The notes: a model not told the origin generated them from the sequence alone. Shown: positions 1 through 8,326, counted from the stretch's first letter. The stretch: DNA of 64,000 bases from Nocardioides sp. WS12 (GCF_014108865.1 NZ_CP053928.1:4154001-4218000); one strand, 5' to 3'. Translations and numbers: made by a program.

Positions 1-139
1 GCATGAACGTCAGCCTGCCGAGCGCGGCCCGCGCGTCGTCGTACACATGGAGGGCGGAGCCGACGCGCACCCGCAGCACGGGACCCCCGGCGACGCTGGC
101 GTCGTCGAGTACCTCCGGGTCGGGAGCCACCGCGGTCAT
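1..139 (-). CDS. N-terminus of an unrecognised protein, cut by the window edge
   Basis: The first 46 codons of a minus-strand gene are visible, from an ATG at 139; the rest lies beyond the left edge. The visible peptide begins MTAVAPDPEVLDDASVAGG and I do not recognise the family. Nearly all third codon positions are G or C, as expected of real coding sequence here. A TAGCGT box (148-153) lies 8 nt upstream of the ATG, matching the leaderless promoters seen elsewhere in the window. GGGGA lies in the same gap, so a ribosome-binding site is also possible. Function cannot be assigned from this fragment. Confidence 0.5.
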   Translation of the reverse strand, partial: MTAVAPDPEVLDDASVAGGPVLRVRVGSALHVYDDARAALGRLTFM

Positions 140-189
140 CGATCCCCACGCTAGCGACGGAAGGCGCCCACCTGATCGATGCGCGCCGA

Positions 190-221
190 CGGGCGGCCAC
201 CGGTTCCCCGATGACCGCCCG
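190..221 (-). terminator. Weak hairpin downstream of the M4 protease gene
   Basis: Seven-base arms CGGGCGG (190-196) and CCGCCCG (215-221) lie just past the protease stop codon. There is no U-run after them on the minus strand, so this is at best a weak or Rho-assisted 3' end. The rest of 140-238 shows only the putative promoter of the left-edge gene. Confidence 0.2.
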
Positions 222-238
222 ATTCGTGGTGCGTTCGA

Positions 239-2608
239 CTAGCCGACGTTGATCGCGGTGTCGTCGATCACGAAGCTCGTCTGGAGCGACGAGTCCTCGT
301 TCATCAGGAACTTCAAGGTGACGGTCTTGCCCTTGTACGCCGACAGGTCGAACGTCTTCTGGACGTAACTGCTCGACTTGTTGAGGTTGGAGTACGTCGC
401 CAGGGTGCTCGTCGTCGTACCGCTGACGATCTGCACCTTCGCCGTGTCGTACGCCGTCGAGCCCGTCGTCTCCGCCGTGTCGATCCTGACCCAGAAGGTC
501 AGCGACGCCGTGGTCGCCGTCGCGGGGATCGAGACCGACTGGTTCTCGTTCTCCGTCGACGTGGAGCCGTTGCCGCCGAGCCACATCTTCCACGTGCCGG
601 TGCGTGCGGGACGACCGGTGTTGTTGGTGATCGGCCCGCTGGTGCCGGTCCAGTCAACGAATCCCGACTCGAACCCGGGGTTCTTCAACAGGTTGCCCGA
701 CGGCGTGCCGCCACCGCTGATCGTCCACGTGAAGCTCGTCGAGCCCGTCGCACCGGTGGTGTCCCGGGCGGTGACCGTGACGCTGGCCGTGACCGCCGTG
801 GTCGGCGTTCCCGAGATCAATCCGCTGCTGGCGTTGATCGACAGGCCCGCCGGCAGGCCAGTGGCCGACCAGGTCAGGGTCTGGCCGGCGCCCGAAGACG
901 AACCGGTCAGCTGCAACGAGGTGGCCGTGCCGACGGTGCCGGTGCGGTTGCCCGGGTTGGTGACGGTGACCGTGTTGCCGGCCGTGGTGCAGGTCGGGTC
1001 AGCGGTCTGGGCGGGGACGGAGACGGCGTTCCATGCCGCCTTGACCGCGTTGAACTCCGCGCAGGAACCCGGGTAGAGGTTCTTGGCGGCGGTGAGCGTC
1101 CAGGTGCGGTACTTCAGGTAGTTCGAGCTGCTGGTCTTCATCAGCATCGCGTTGTAGAAGATCTTGCCGGCCTTCTGGATGCCGATGCCGGTCAGCGTGC
1201 CGCCGCTGTTGCAGGTGGTGCTGGACGGCTTGCCGACCGGGTTGGTGCCCTCGGCGAGCAGGTAGAACCAGTGGTTGCCGGGTCCGGCGGCCGAGTGCAC
1301 CTCGGTGTTCGGGATCGAACTGGAGTAGCAGTTCGGGTCACCCTTCGCCGACGGGTTGTACATGTTGCGGATCTCGCCGTCGCCGACGAGGTTGACCTCC
1401 TCGCCCACGAGGTAGTCCGGCTCGTCGTACGTGCTGGACTCGTTGGCGAAGTGCTCGGTCAACGCACCGAAGACGTCGCCGACGAACTCGCTGCTCTGCC
1501 CACCGGAGTGGCCGCCCGGCGTGTTCTGGTCGATGCCGTGGCCGTACTCGTGGCCCATGACGTCGAGGTTGGTCACCCACTCCGTGTTGGCCTGGTTGTG
1601 GCCGATCCGGACCCACTCGGTGCCGTTGCAGTAGCCCGGCTCGCTCAGGCCCGGCGGGCAGTAGAACGCGTTGACCTCGTCCTTGCCGACGCGGGTCTGC
1701 CAGCCGCCGCCGGTCCCGTTGAACCCGTCGCGGCCCAGCCACTGGCTGAGCATCTTGTCCTGCGTCTGCAGGGCATAGAGGGCGTCGACGCAGCCCGTCT
1801 CCTTGCTGAGACCGGTGCCGTCGCCCCAGACGTTGTCCGGGCCCGAGAGGACCGGGACGTTGGTGGTGGCGTTGTTGTCGATGCGGCAGTCGATGCCCGG
1901 GGTGTTGGGGTCGGCCATCGAGTACGTGCCGGAACCCTGGGTGGTCTCGAGCGCCAGGCCCGGCCCGTTGTGGTGGCCGTTTCCGGTGCCGGTCGCGAAG
2001 TGCACCAGTTCGTCCGCCTCGACGACGTCGCCCTGGACGGCGTCGACGTAGATGTCCCGCACCGAGCGGTCGCCGTCCGTCGTCAGGCCACTGATGGTGA
2101 CCTTCCACGCCAGCTGGGGCGTCGTCAGCGCATGCACCACGAGCTCCGGCGTACCGCGCAGCTCGCCCTTGCTCAACGTCGCCTTCGCCGTCGTGGTGGC
2201 CGATGCCGCAGCCACCTTCGGCGTCACCGCGAGGTCTCCGATCGCGCGCTTCTGCGCCACGGTCGTGTCGAGGATCTGGCCGTCCCGGTTGGTGACGACC
2301 ACGAAGTCGCCGCCGCGGACGGGAAGGCCCTCATAGGTCCGCGTGTACGGCGCGAACTGCAGGCCGGCTCCACCGCTGATCACGGGTTCGGCGACGAACT
2401 TCTCACTACCGCTCACCTTGAGCTGCGGGGCCCGGCTGCTGACCAGCGCCTGCGCAGACTGGTGCGCCCGCTTGTGAGGGTCGTCCTTGCCGGGCGCCGA
2501 GGCGACGACGGAATCCGCGTTCGCGGACTGAACTGCGAGAGGTGCCACGGCAAGTGCCGAGGCGGTCACAAGGGTGGCGACGAGGCCGCCCATCAAATTG
2601 CGTTTCAC
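239..2608 (-). CDS. Secreted M4 (thermolysin-like) zinc metalloprotease
   Basis: A 789-residue exported zinc endopeptidase. The chosen start is GTG at 2608, preceded by AGAGGAG; it gives a signal peptide (VKRNLMGG, then a hydrophobic stretch ending ANA near residue 31). An in-frame ORF extends about 126 codons further upstream but lacks coding character. After the signal comes an FTP/PepSY-type propeptide (about 40-200). The M4 catalytic domain follows, with HEYGH zinc ligands and catalytic Glu at 353-357, the third ligand in SSEFVGD, and the active-site His region HSAAGPGNHW. Behind it lie a putative Ig-like domain and a C-terminal jelly-roll domain beginning NLLKNPGFESG, likely for substrate or surface binding. 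It probably degrades extracellular protein. Assignment to M4 is firm; substrate is unknown. Confidence 0.95.
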   Translation of the reverse strand: MKRNLMGGLVATLVTASALAVAPLAVQSANADSVVASAPGKDDPHKRAHQSAQALVSSRAPQLKVSGSEKFVAEPVISGGAGLQFAPYTRTYEGLPVRGGDFVVVTNRDGQILDTTVAQKRAIGDLAVTPKVAAASATTTAKATLSKGELRGTPELVVHALTTPQLAWKVTISGLTTDGDRSVRDIYVDAVQGDVVEADELVHFATGTGNGHHNGPGLALETTQGSGTYSMADPNTPGIDCRIDNNATTNVPVLSGPDNVWGDGTGLSKETGCVDALYALQTQDKMLSQWLGRDGFNGTGGGWQTRVGKDEVNAFYCPPGLSEPGYCNGTEWVRIGHNQANTEWVTNLDVMGHEYGHGIDQNTPGGHSGGQSSEFVGDVFGALTEHFANESSTYDEPDYLVGEEVNLVGDGEIRNMYNPSAKGDPNCYSSSIPNTEVHSAAGPGNHWFYLLAEGTNPVGKPSSTTCNSGGTLTGIGIQKAGKIFYNAMLMKTSSSNYLKYRTWTLTAAKNLYPGSCAEFNAVKAAWNAVSVPAQTADPTCTTAGNTVTVTNPGNRTGTVGTATSLQLTGSSSGAGQTLTWSATGLPAGLSINASSGLISGTPTTAVTASVTVTARDTTGATGSTSFTWTISGGGTPSGNLLKNPGFESGFVDWTGTSGPITNNTGRPARTGTWKMWLGGNGSTSTENENQSVSIPATATTASLTFWVRIDTAETTGSTAYDTAKVQIVSGTTTSTLATYSNLNKSSSYVQKTFDLSAYKGKTVTLKFLMNEDSSLQTSFVIDDTAINVG

Positions 2609-2716
2609 TTCTGAACCCACACTCCTCTTGAGAGTTGGGCTCGTCGCTCCCCGGGTCAGGGAAGTCAGGCGAGCCGGCCGATGGCCAACCCGGCGAGGAT
2701 GAATGCAGGGCCGACC

Positions 2717-2730
2717 ACAGGTAAACCTGT
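2717..2730. promoter_or_regulatory. Palindrome upstream of the M4 protease (candidate operator)
   Basis: ACAGGT-AA-ACCTGT is a perfect two-armed palindrome about 110 nt upstream of the protease start, in an otherwise featureless 200-nt leader. Its placement fits a regulator-binding site, but no regulator gene is adjacent and no clear -35/-10 pair was found near it. Confidence 0.3.
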
Positions 2731-2810
2731 TGCCCGGCTGATTCGGCGTCAATGGAGCGGGACCTGCGAGTAAGCGCAATGCAAGAAGATGAGCCAAGAA
2801 CGCAAAAGGC

Positions 2811-2846
2811 CAGCAGGGCCCGGTCCTGGTGGACCGGGCCCTGCTG
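2811..2846 (-). terminator. Rho-independent terminator of the tRNA-Glu transcript
   Basis: Perfect 16-bp stem: arms 2811-2826 and 2831-2846 around a 4-nt loop. On the minus strand it is followed within 3 nt by TTTTGCG. It sits 5 nt past the 3' end of tRNA-Glu, so it most likely ends that transcript and insulates the protease gene beyond. Confidence 0.85.
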
Positions 2847-2851
2847 TTCTG

Positions 2852-2924
2852 TACCCCCGACCGGATTCGAACCGGCGCTAACGCCGTGAGAGGGCGCCGT
2901 GCTAGGCCGCTACACAACGGGGGC
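2852..2924 (-). tRNA. tRNA-Glu (anticodon CTC)
   Basis: A 73-nt tRNA on the minus strand. Acceptor GCCCCCG pairs with CGGGGGU; the TpsiC loop contains GGTTCGAATCC. The anticodon stem GCGCC/GGCGT encloses loop CTCTCAC, giving anticodon CTC for GAG codons. CCA is not encoded. It lies near gltX, whose product charges it. Confidence 0.95.
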
Positions 2925-3039
2925 ATCTCGTGTCGTTCGCGATCCCTTGCGGGGCCGCTGACAACGACGTGAACTCTAGCGATCACGCTTCGACCGGGCC
3001 AAATTCAGGCCCCGCTTCAGCGGTTCTCGGAAGAACTCG

Positions 3040-3111
3040 CTGGCCTACTAGGACTCGAACCTAGAATAACTGGACCAGAACCAGTCGTGTTGCCAATTAC
3101 ACCATAGGCCA
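3040..3111 (-). tRNA. tRNA-Gln (anticodon CTG)
   Basis: A 72-nt tRNA on the minus strand with acceptor TGGCCTA/TAGGCCA and discriminator G. The anticodon stem ACTGG/CCAGT encloses loop TTCTGGT, giving anticodon CTG for CAG codons. CCA is not encoded. Many actinobacteria lack glutaminyl-tRNA synthetase, so this tRNA is probably first charged with Glu by the nearby GltX and then amidated by GatCAB; that is inference from the phylum. Confidence 0.95.
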
Positions 3112-3167
3112 CTGCAGAACTGCTTGCTTTCAGCCCGTTTCCCGAGGGAGCGAGCCGAGGGGGAACA

Positions 3168-4142
3168 TTACACGCGGCCCTGCCGGGCCTCCAAAATGGC
3201 CCCACCCATTGGCCCGGACAGGGTGCTGTCTGCACGGGTCGTCAGACCCATCCGGCGAGCTGCCCAGACGGCCAGACCGAGGTACGCGAAGGACTGCGTG
3301 AGGGTCACCGGGATCGACCACCAGGTGCCGCCAGAGGGGTTCAGCGCCTCGGTCATGTCGCCGAACGACAACGCCAGTCCGAAGGCCAGAAAGTTGTTGA
3401 GGACGTGCATCGCGATGCCGGCTTCCAGACCACCGGTGAGCAGCACCAGCACGCCCGCCACGAGGCCGAAGGCGAAGCGGTCGAAGAACGTCGGCACGTC
3501 CTGGCCGAGGCCGTGGGCCAGCGCGAACAACAGCGCGGGTACGACGACCGCCACCGTCGCGCTCACCCGGGGACCGAAGCGGGCGGCGACGCCGCCGAAC
3601 GCCTGCGCGAGGTACCCACGGAAGACGTACTCCTCCCCGGCCGCCTGCAGCGGGGTGAGCAGGAGGGTGACGAGCAGGAAGTCACGAGCGGCGGAGGTCC
3701 AGGGGTTCAGTTCCCCACTCATCTCGACGCCCGACGCACCCTGGTCCGGCAGCACGCTCGCCATCACGACGGTTGCCGCCAACGCGAGCACCGAGAGGCC
3801 CAGGCAGGTCAGCAGCCAGCGCCAGCGGATGCCACCCACGACCGAGGCGATCCAGCCCGGCGTCTGCCCGTGCAGGGCACGCGCCACCAGCCAGACGGCC
3901 GGGATGGCGACGGCCCAGCCCAGGTTGACCAGCACCAGGAAACTCGGCGTCACCGGGTCTCCGTCGAGCTTGGCGGTGATCGCGTCGCCCGAGGTGCCAC
4001 TGACGGCCAGGAACAGGCTCACCACGACGGCCATGACGAGCTGGGCCGCCATGACCATGACGACCAGCATCGGAATGCCGACCCACGGCCGCCAGACTCC
4101 CCGCGGACCGAGCCGCTGGAGTTGGTCGTACCGCACTGTCAC
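3168..4142 (-). CDS. CPBP-family intramembrane metalloprotease
   Basis: A 324-residue polytopic membrane protein of the CPBP (CAAX protease and bacteriocin-processing, ABI) family. The three diagnostic motifs are visible in order: EEYVFRG (EExxxR), FALAHG (FxxxH) and HVLNN (HxxxN). These form the intramembrane metal site. About eight hydrophobic segments begin at GIPMLVVMVMA. The start is GTG at 4142 with GGAGAG about 12 nt upstream; no nearer start has a better site. It follows gltX by 37 nt on the same strand and may be co-transcribed. The substrate cannot be told from sequence. Confidence 0.88.
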   Translation of the reverse strand: MTVRYDQLQRLGPRGVWRPWVGIPMLVVMVMAAQLVMAVVVSLFLAVSGTSGDAITAKLDGDPVTPSFLVLVNLGWAVAIPAVWLVARALHGQTPGWIASVVGGIRWRWLLTCLGLSVLALAATVVMASVLPDQGASGVEMSGELNPWTSAARDFLLVTLLLTPLQAAGEEYVFRGYLAQAFGGVAARFGPRVSATVAVVVPALLFALAHGLGQDVPTFFDRFAFGLVAGVLVLLTGGLEAGIAMHVLNNFLAFGLALSFGDMTEALNPSGGTWWSIPVTLTQSFAYLGLAVWAARRMGLTTRADSTLSGPMGGAILEARQGRV

Positions 4143-4179
4143 GGCCGACTGGCGCTCTCCACTTGGCTCCACTGCTGCA

Positions 4180-5643
4180 TCAGGCAAGGGCACGCTGCAG
4201 TCTCCCGAGGCTGCGGTCACGACCGAGCAGCTCCATCGACTCGAACAGCGGCGGCGAGATCCGGCGACCCGTGATCGCCACACGCACCGGCCCGAAGGCG
4301 TTGCGCGGCTTGAGGCCCAGGCCGTCGACCAGCGCGGCCTGGAGGGCCGTCTGGATCGCTTCGGTCGACCACGTCGACAGATCCTTCACGGCGTCGTACG
4401 ACGCCTGGATGACGGGAAGCCCGGCCTCACCGAGGAGCTTCTCGGCGTCCTCGGGGTCCAGCGCGAAGTCGGCCTCGTCGACGAACAGGAAGTCCAGCAT
4501 CGTGGGCGCCTCGGACAACTTGTTGATCCGCTCGGCGACCAGCGGCATCGCGAGCTCGAGGAGCTGCGCGTCCGCGTCGGAAACGGGATCGGACACGACG
4601 TCCGCGGCCTTGAGGAACGGCAGCGCGCGGTGCGTGATCTCCTCGACCGAGAGCAGCCGCATGTGCGCCGCGTTGATGGCGTCGGCCTTCTTGAGGTCGA
4701 AGCGCGCGGGGTTCGGGACGACGTCGGCGATGTCGAACGCCTCGACCATCTCCTCGAGGCTGAAGATGTCGCGGTCCGCGGCGATCGACCAGCCAAGCAG
4801 GGCGAGGTAGTTGAGCAGGCCCTCGGGCAGGTAGCCCTTCTCGCGGTAGCCCAGTGCATCCGCCTCGGGGTCGCGCTTGGACAGCTTCTTGTTGCCCTCG
4901 CCCATGACGTAGGGAAGGTGGCCGAACTCCGGCGTCGCCTTGGCGATGCCGACCTCCTTGAGCGCCTCGTAGAGGGCGATCTGGCGCGGCGTGGAGGACA
5001 ACAGGTCCTCGCCCCGGAGGACGTGGGTGATCTCCATGAGCGCGTCGTCGACCGGGTTGACGAGCGTGTAGAGCGGGTCGCCGTTGGCACGACAGAGCGC
5101 GAAGTCCGGGACGAACTCCGTCTCGAAGGTCACCTCGCCACGGACCAGGTCGGTCCACGTGATCGCACCGTCGGGCATCCGGAAGCGCACGACGGGCTTG
5201 CGCCCCTCAGCGAGGAAGGTCTCGACCTGGCTCTGCGCGAGCTCGCGGCAGAAGCCGTCGTACCCCTGGACCTTGGAGCCGGCGGCCTTGCGGCGCGCGG
5301 TGGCCTCTTCGGTCGTGCAGTAGCAGTCGTAGGTGAAGCTGCTGCCCTTCAGCTTGGCCAGCGCGTCGACGTACAGGTCGCTGCGCTCGCTCTGCTGGTA
5401 CGGCGCGTGCGGGCCGCCGACCTCGGGGCCCTCATCCCAGTCGAGCCCGAGCCAGCGGAACAGGTCGATGATCGAGCGGAGCGACTCGTCGGTGCTGCGC
5501 TCCTTGTCGGTGTCCTCGATGCGGAACACGAAGGTGCCGCCGTGGTGGCGCGCAAACGCCCAGTTGAAGAGGGCCGTGCGGACCAGGCCGACGTGGGGGC
5601 TGCCCGTGGGAGAAGGAGCCATCCGGACCCGTACGTTCGTCAT
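4180..5643 (-). CDS. gltX: Glutamyl-tRNA synthetase
   Basis: A 487-residue class I aminoacyl-tRNA synthetase that attaches glutamate to tRNA. The HIGH-type motif appears as SPTGSPHVG near the N-terminus, and the KMSKS-type loop as NKKLSKRD near the middle, after HVLRGEDLLSSTPRQ. An alpha-helical anticodon-binding domain completes the protein; length is typical. The ATG overlaps the upstream FAH-family stop as ATGA, so the two genes are translationally coupled. tRNA-Glu and tRNA-Gln lie about 1.1-1.3 kb downstream. In organisms without GlnRS the enzyme is non-discriminating and also makes Glu-tRNA-Gln; this cannot be proved from the window. Confidence 0.98.
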   Translation of the reverse strand: MTNVRVRMAPSPTGSPHVGLVRTALFNWAFARHHGGTFVFRIEDTDKERSTDESLRSIIDLFRWLGLDWDEGPEVGGPHAPYQQSERSDLYVDALAKLKGSSFTYDCYCTTEEATARRKAAGSKVQGYDGFCRELAQSQVETFLAEGRKPVVRFRMPDGAITWTDLVRGEVTFETEFVPDFALCRANGDPLYTLVNPVDDALMEITHVLRGEDLLSSTPRQIALYEALKEVGIAKATPEFGHLPYVMGEGNKKLSKRDPEADALGYREKGYLPEGLLNYLALLGWSIAADRDIFSLEEMVEAFDIADVVPNPARFDLKKADAINAAHMRLLSVEEITHRALPFLKAADVVSDPVSDADAQLLELAMPLVAERINKLSEAPTMLDFLFVDEADFALDPEDAEKLLGEAGLPVIQASYDAVKDLSTWSTEAIQTALQAALVDGLGLKPRNAFGPVRVAITGRRISPPLFESMELLGRDRSLGRLQRALA

Positions 5644-6452
5644 GCGCGTGCTTCCACCTTGTTCGTGAGGGTGCCGAGGCCTTCGATCGAGATCTCGATC
5701 TCGTCACCGACCTCCATGGGACCGACACCCTCGGGGGTGCCGGTGAGGATGACATCACCGGGCAGCAGCGTCATCACGCTGGAGACGTGCGCGATGAGCG
5801 CCGGGATGTCGTGGATCATGTCGGCGGTCGAGCCGTCCTGCTTGAGGTCGCCGTTGAGGTAGGTCTGGATCCGGCGGCCGTCGATGAAGTCCTGCGGGTC
5901 CAGGTCGGTCTCGATCCACGGGCCGAGCGGGCAGAACGAGTCGAACCCCTTGGCGCGCGTGAACTGGCCGTCGGTCTTCTGCAGGTCGCGGGCGGTGACG
6001 TCGTTGGCGATCGTGTAGCCGTGGATGACGTCGGTGGCCTGCTCGGCCGGGACGTCGCGGCAGATGCGACCGATGACGACGGCGACCTCGCCCTCGAAGC
6101 TGATGAACTTCGACTGGCGGGGGTACTGGATCGCGTCGCCGGGGCCGACCACGCTGGTGTTCGGCTTGAGGAACATCAGCGGCTCGTCGGGGACCGGACC
6201 GCCCATCTCGGCGGCGTGGGCCGCGTAGTTCTTGCCGATGCCGACGACCTTGCTGCGCGGCAGGACGGGCGCCAGCAGGCGGACGTCCGCGAGCCGGTGC
6301 TCCTTCTCGAGCAGCTTGATGCCGACGTAGAGCGGGTCGCCGACGAGGGCGACGACAACCGCGTCCTCGTCCGGCTGACCGTACTCGTCGAGGTCTCCGG
6401 TCAGGACGCCGTAGGACGGCTCCTCGCCTGTGGTGAATCTGACGATGCGCAC
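5640..6452 (-). CDS. Fumarylacetoacetate hydrolase-family protein
   Basis: A 270-residue member of the FAH superfamily, metal-dependent enzymes that cleave or isomerise acyl-pyruvates and related diketo acids. The core VVGIGKNYAAHAAEM is present. Metal-binding acids lie in FEGEVAVVIG and in ANDVTARDLQ, with the C-terminal GDVILTGTPEGVGPM. The start is GTG at 6452, six bases after a TAGTCT box, so the mRNA is probably leaderless. It overlaps gltX by 4 nt; the FAH-gltX pair is also found in mycobacteria (Rv2993c-gltS). The exact substrate is unknown, and names such as HHDD isomerase are generic for the family. Confidence 0.92.
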   Translation of the reverse strand: MRIVRFTTGEEPSYGVLTGDLDEYGQPDEDAVVVALVGDPLYVGIKLLEKEHRLADVRLLAPVLPRSKVVGIGKNYAAHAAEMGGPVPDEPLMFLKPNTSVVGPGDAIQYPRQSKFISFEGEVAVVIGRICRDVPAEQATDVIHGYTIANDVTARDLQKTDGQFTRAKGFDSFCPLGPWIETDLDPQDFIDGRRIQTYLNGDLKQDGSTADMIHDIPALIAHVSSVMTLLPGDVILTGTPEGVGPMEVGDEIEISIEGLGTLTNKVEARA

Positions 6453-6484
6453 TGGTCGAGACTATCGACCTAGGCTTGCTCGTC
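6453..6484. promoter_or_regulatory. Compact divergent leaderless promoters
   Basis: Only 32 bp separate two divergent GTG starts. Minus strand: TAGTCT-N6-GTG for the FAH gene. Plus strand: TAGGCT (6471-6476)-N8-GTG for the gene at 6485. Neither gene has a Shine-Dalgarno sequence. Both -10 boxes follow the TANNNT rule, and their -35 regions must overlap the opposite transcription unit, so the promoters probably interfere with each other. Confidence 0.6.
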
Positions 6485-7321
6485 GTGAATGCGGAGGAAT
6501 GGCGGGAGCGGGCCACGGCCCACGCGGCGCGCATCGATGCGTACGTCGCCCCGCACCTGGTCCGCCGCGACACCGGCGTGAAGCATCCGGTCTTCGACTT
6601 CCTGTTCACCTACTACTCGCACCGCCCGGCACAGTTGCGCCGCTGGCACCCGGGGTACGGCGTCGCGCTGGAGGGTGCCGAGGAGTACGCCGGCCTCAAG
6701 GGCTACGGGCCCGGTCCCGCCGTCACTGCCGAGTACGTCGCTTCGCAGCAGCCCTTGATCGAGACCCTCCACCGCCTGCTCTCCGCGACCGCCGGCCGCG
6801 CCCCGCACTTCGGCTGCTTCGGCCTGCACGAGTGGGCGATGGTCTACCGCCTCACCGAGGACGCGACCCGGCACGCCGACTGGCCACTGCGCCTCGGCCC
6901 ATCTGGGACCGACCAGGTCGTCACCGAGCACCGGATCGCCTGCTCGCACTTCGACGCGTTCCGCTTCTTCACCCCGCCGGCGCGGCCCTTGAACACACTC
7001 ACCCCCGGCCCCGACGACCGACCGTCGTTCGAGCAACCCGGCTGCCTGCATGCCGGCATGGACCTCTACAAGCACGCCTTCCGGCTCTCACCGATGGTCT
7101 CGTCGGACCTGGTGGCCGACTGCTTCGAGCTCGCCTGGGACATCCGGACGCTCGACATGCGCGCGGCGCCGTACGACCTCGCCGACCTGGGCTTCGAGCC
7201 GGTCCGGATCGAGACCGCTGAGGGCAAGTCCGAGTACGTCGACGCGCAGCGTGGGTTCGCGGAGCGGGGTGCGCCGCTGCGGGAGCGGCTGGTCGCCGAG
7301 TGCGAGCGGTTGCTGGCCTGA
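6485..7321 (+). CDS. Conserved actinobacterial protein of unknown function
   Basis: A 278-residue soluble protein, starting VNAEEWRERATAHAARIDAY. I recognise the pattern (AHAARID, FDFLFTYYSHRP, LRRWHPG, HEWAMVYR) as a protein conserved in actinobacteria. From memory it is often labelled 3-methyladenine DNA glycosylase in databases, but I see no motif supporting that activity. Conserved His, Tyr and Asp residues such as CSHFDAFRFF and AGMDLYKHAFR suggest an enzyme. GTG at 6485 was chosen because TAGGCT ends 8 nt before it; TTG at 6476 in the same frame is the alternative. It is transcribed away from the FAH-gltX operon. Confidence 0.85.
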   Translation: MNAEEWRERATAHAARIDAYVAPHLVRRDTGVKHPVFDFLFTYYSHRPAQLRRWHPGYGVALEGAEEYAGLKGYGPGPAVTAEYVASQQPLIETLHRLLSATAGRAPHFGCFGLHEWAMVYRLTEDATRHADWPLRLGPSGTDQVVTEHRIACSHFDAFRFFTPPARPLNTLTPGPDDRPSFEQPGCLHAGMDLYKHAFRLSPMVSSDLVADCFELAWDIRTLDMRAAPYDLADLGFEPVRIETAEGKSEYVDAQRGFAERGAPLRERLVAECERLLA

Positions 7322-7330
7322 ACGGGCGAC

Positions 7331-7385
7331 GTACCAACCGAATTTGCTGCGAAATGGGAGCGATCGCGACAAATCCGGTTGGTAC
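7331..7385. terminator. Inverted repeat between convergent genes
   Basis: Arms of 15 nt (7331-7345 and 7371-7385) match with one mismatch around a 25-nt loop, between the stop codons of two converging genes. The outer bases GTACC/GGTAC are fully paired. There is no strong U-run, but the position suggests a bidirectional transcription end or mRNA 3'-end stabiliser. Confidence 0.5.
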
Positions 7386-7393
7386 GTCGAGCC

Positions 7394-8326
7394 TCAGCTG
7401 GCCGAGACCGGGGCCAACTGGCCCGACAGGTTCGGGTCCGTGTTCTCGGCCAGGTACGGCTGGACCCGCTCGTCGAAGAAGACCTTCTTCAGCTTCTCGA
7501 TCTGCGGGTCGTCGGCGTACTCACTGCCGATGACGAGCTGGCCGGCGAACTCCTTGGGGGCGTCCGGCTCGAAGATGCGGTACTTCTCAGGCGTCTCCGC
7601 GTCGACGAAGGACATGTTGTAGTCGATGACCGCGTCGACGGAATCGAGGGTGCGCGGGCCTGCGCCATACTCGATGTAGGTGAACTTGTAGCCGCCGATG
7701 TTCTTGTCGATGTCCTGCTCGGTGGCGGCCCACGGGTCGACGCCGTCCTTGAAGGTCAGCTTGCCGGCCCGCTCGAGGATCCACAGTGCCTGCGCGGTGT
7801 TCGCGGGGTCGTTGAGGAGTGCGACCTCGGCGCCGTTGGGGAGTTGGTCGAGCGAGGAGTACTTGCTCGAGTAGACCGAGTACGACCACTGGAAGACCTC
7901 GCCGAGTGCCGACAGCTTCATGCCGGTGGCGTCGGTGACCTGCTTGAGCCAGTGCTTGTGCTGGTAGATGTTGGCGATGTACTTGCCGTCGGCGGTGGCC
8001 TGGTCGAGCTGGTTGCCGTCCTCGATGCCGACGCCCTTGATGGTCACGCCGTAGTCGGGCGCGACCTCCTTGTTGAGGTAGTCGAGGAACGCCTTCTCGC
8101 TGGCACTGCTCGCCTGGTAGGCGATCTCGAAGTCGTTGCCGAAGTGGCTGCCGGCCACGGCCTTCTCGTCATCGCCGGTGACCTTGAAGATGAGGAAGAG
8201 TGCCAGGGCGAGGACGACGACCGCGCCGACCGCGGGCCACAGCCACTTCTTGCGGGCGCCGCCGAGGTCGATGAGGTCACCGACCTCTTCGGCGATCTTC
8301 TTACCGGGCTGCTGGGTGGTGGACAT
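7394..8326 (-). CDS. MetQ/NlpA-family substrate-binding protein of an ABC importer
   Basis: A 310-residue extracytoplasmic binding protein, most likely for methionine. The NlpA/MetQ fold is visible from HFGNDFEIAYQA onward, with typical segments VALLNDPANTAQALWILE and FVDAETPEKYRIFE. Unlike the usual lipoprotein there is no lipobox. Instead a cytoplasmic N-terminal tail of about 27 residues precedes one transmembrane helix (about 28-47, WPAVGAVVVLALALFLIF), which would tether it to the membrane. It lies last in the operon, 11 nt after the permease stop, with AAAGGA before its ATG. Substrate is inferred from the family and from MetN. Confidence 0.88.
   Translation of the reverse strand: MSTTQQPGKKIAEEVGDLIDLGGARKKWLWPAVGAVVVLALALFLIFKVTGDDEKAVAGSHFGNDFEIAYQASSASEKAFLDYLNKEVAPDYGVTIKGVGIEDGNQLDQATADGKYIANIYQHKHWLKQVTDATGMKLSALGEVFQWSYSVYSSKYSSLDQLPNGAEVALLNDPANTAQALWILERAGKLTFKDGVDPWAATEQDIDKNIGGYKFTYIEYGAGPRTLDSVDAVIDYNMSFVDAETPEKYRIFEPDAPKEFAGQLVIGSEYADDPQIEKLKKVFFDERVQPYLAENTDPNLSGQLAPVSAS

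Noticed and set aside
2609..2986. 126-codon N-terminal extension of the M4 protease
   Set aside because: It crosses a terminator and a tRNA gene, lacks coding bias, and would bury the signal peptide; GTG at 2608 has AGAGGAG upstream.
3124..5862. 912-codon open frame on the plus strand opposite the CPBP protease and gltX
   Set aside because: Antisense shadow: gltX on the other strand has all catalytic motifs, and the plus frame gives Arg/Ala/Asp-rich sequence with no recognisable domain.
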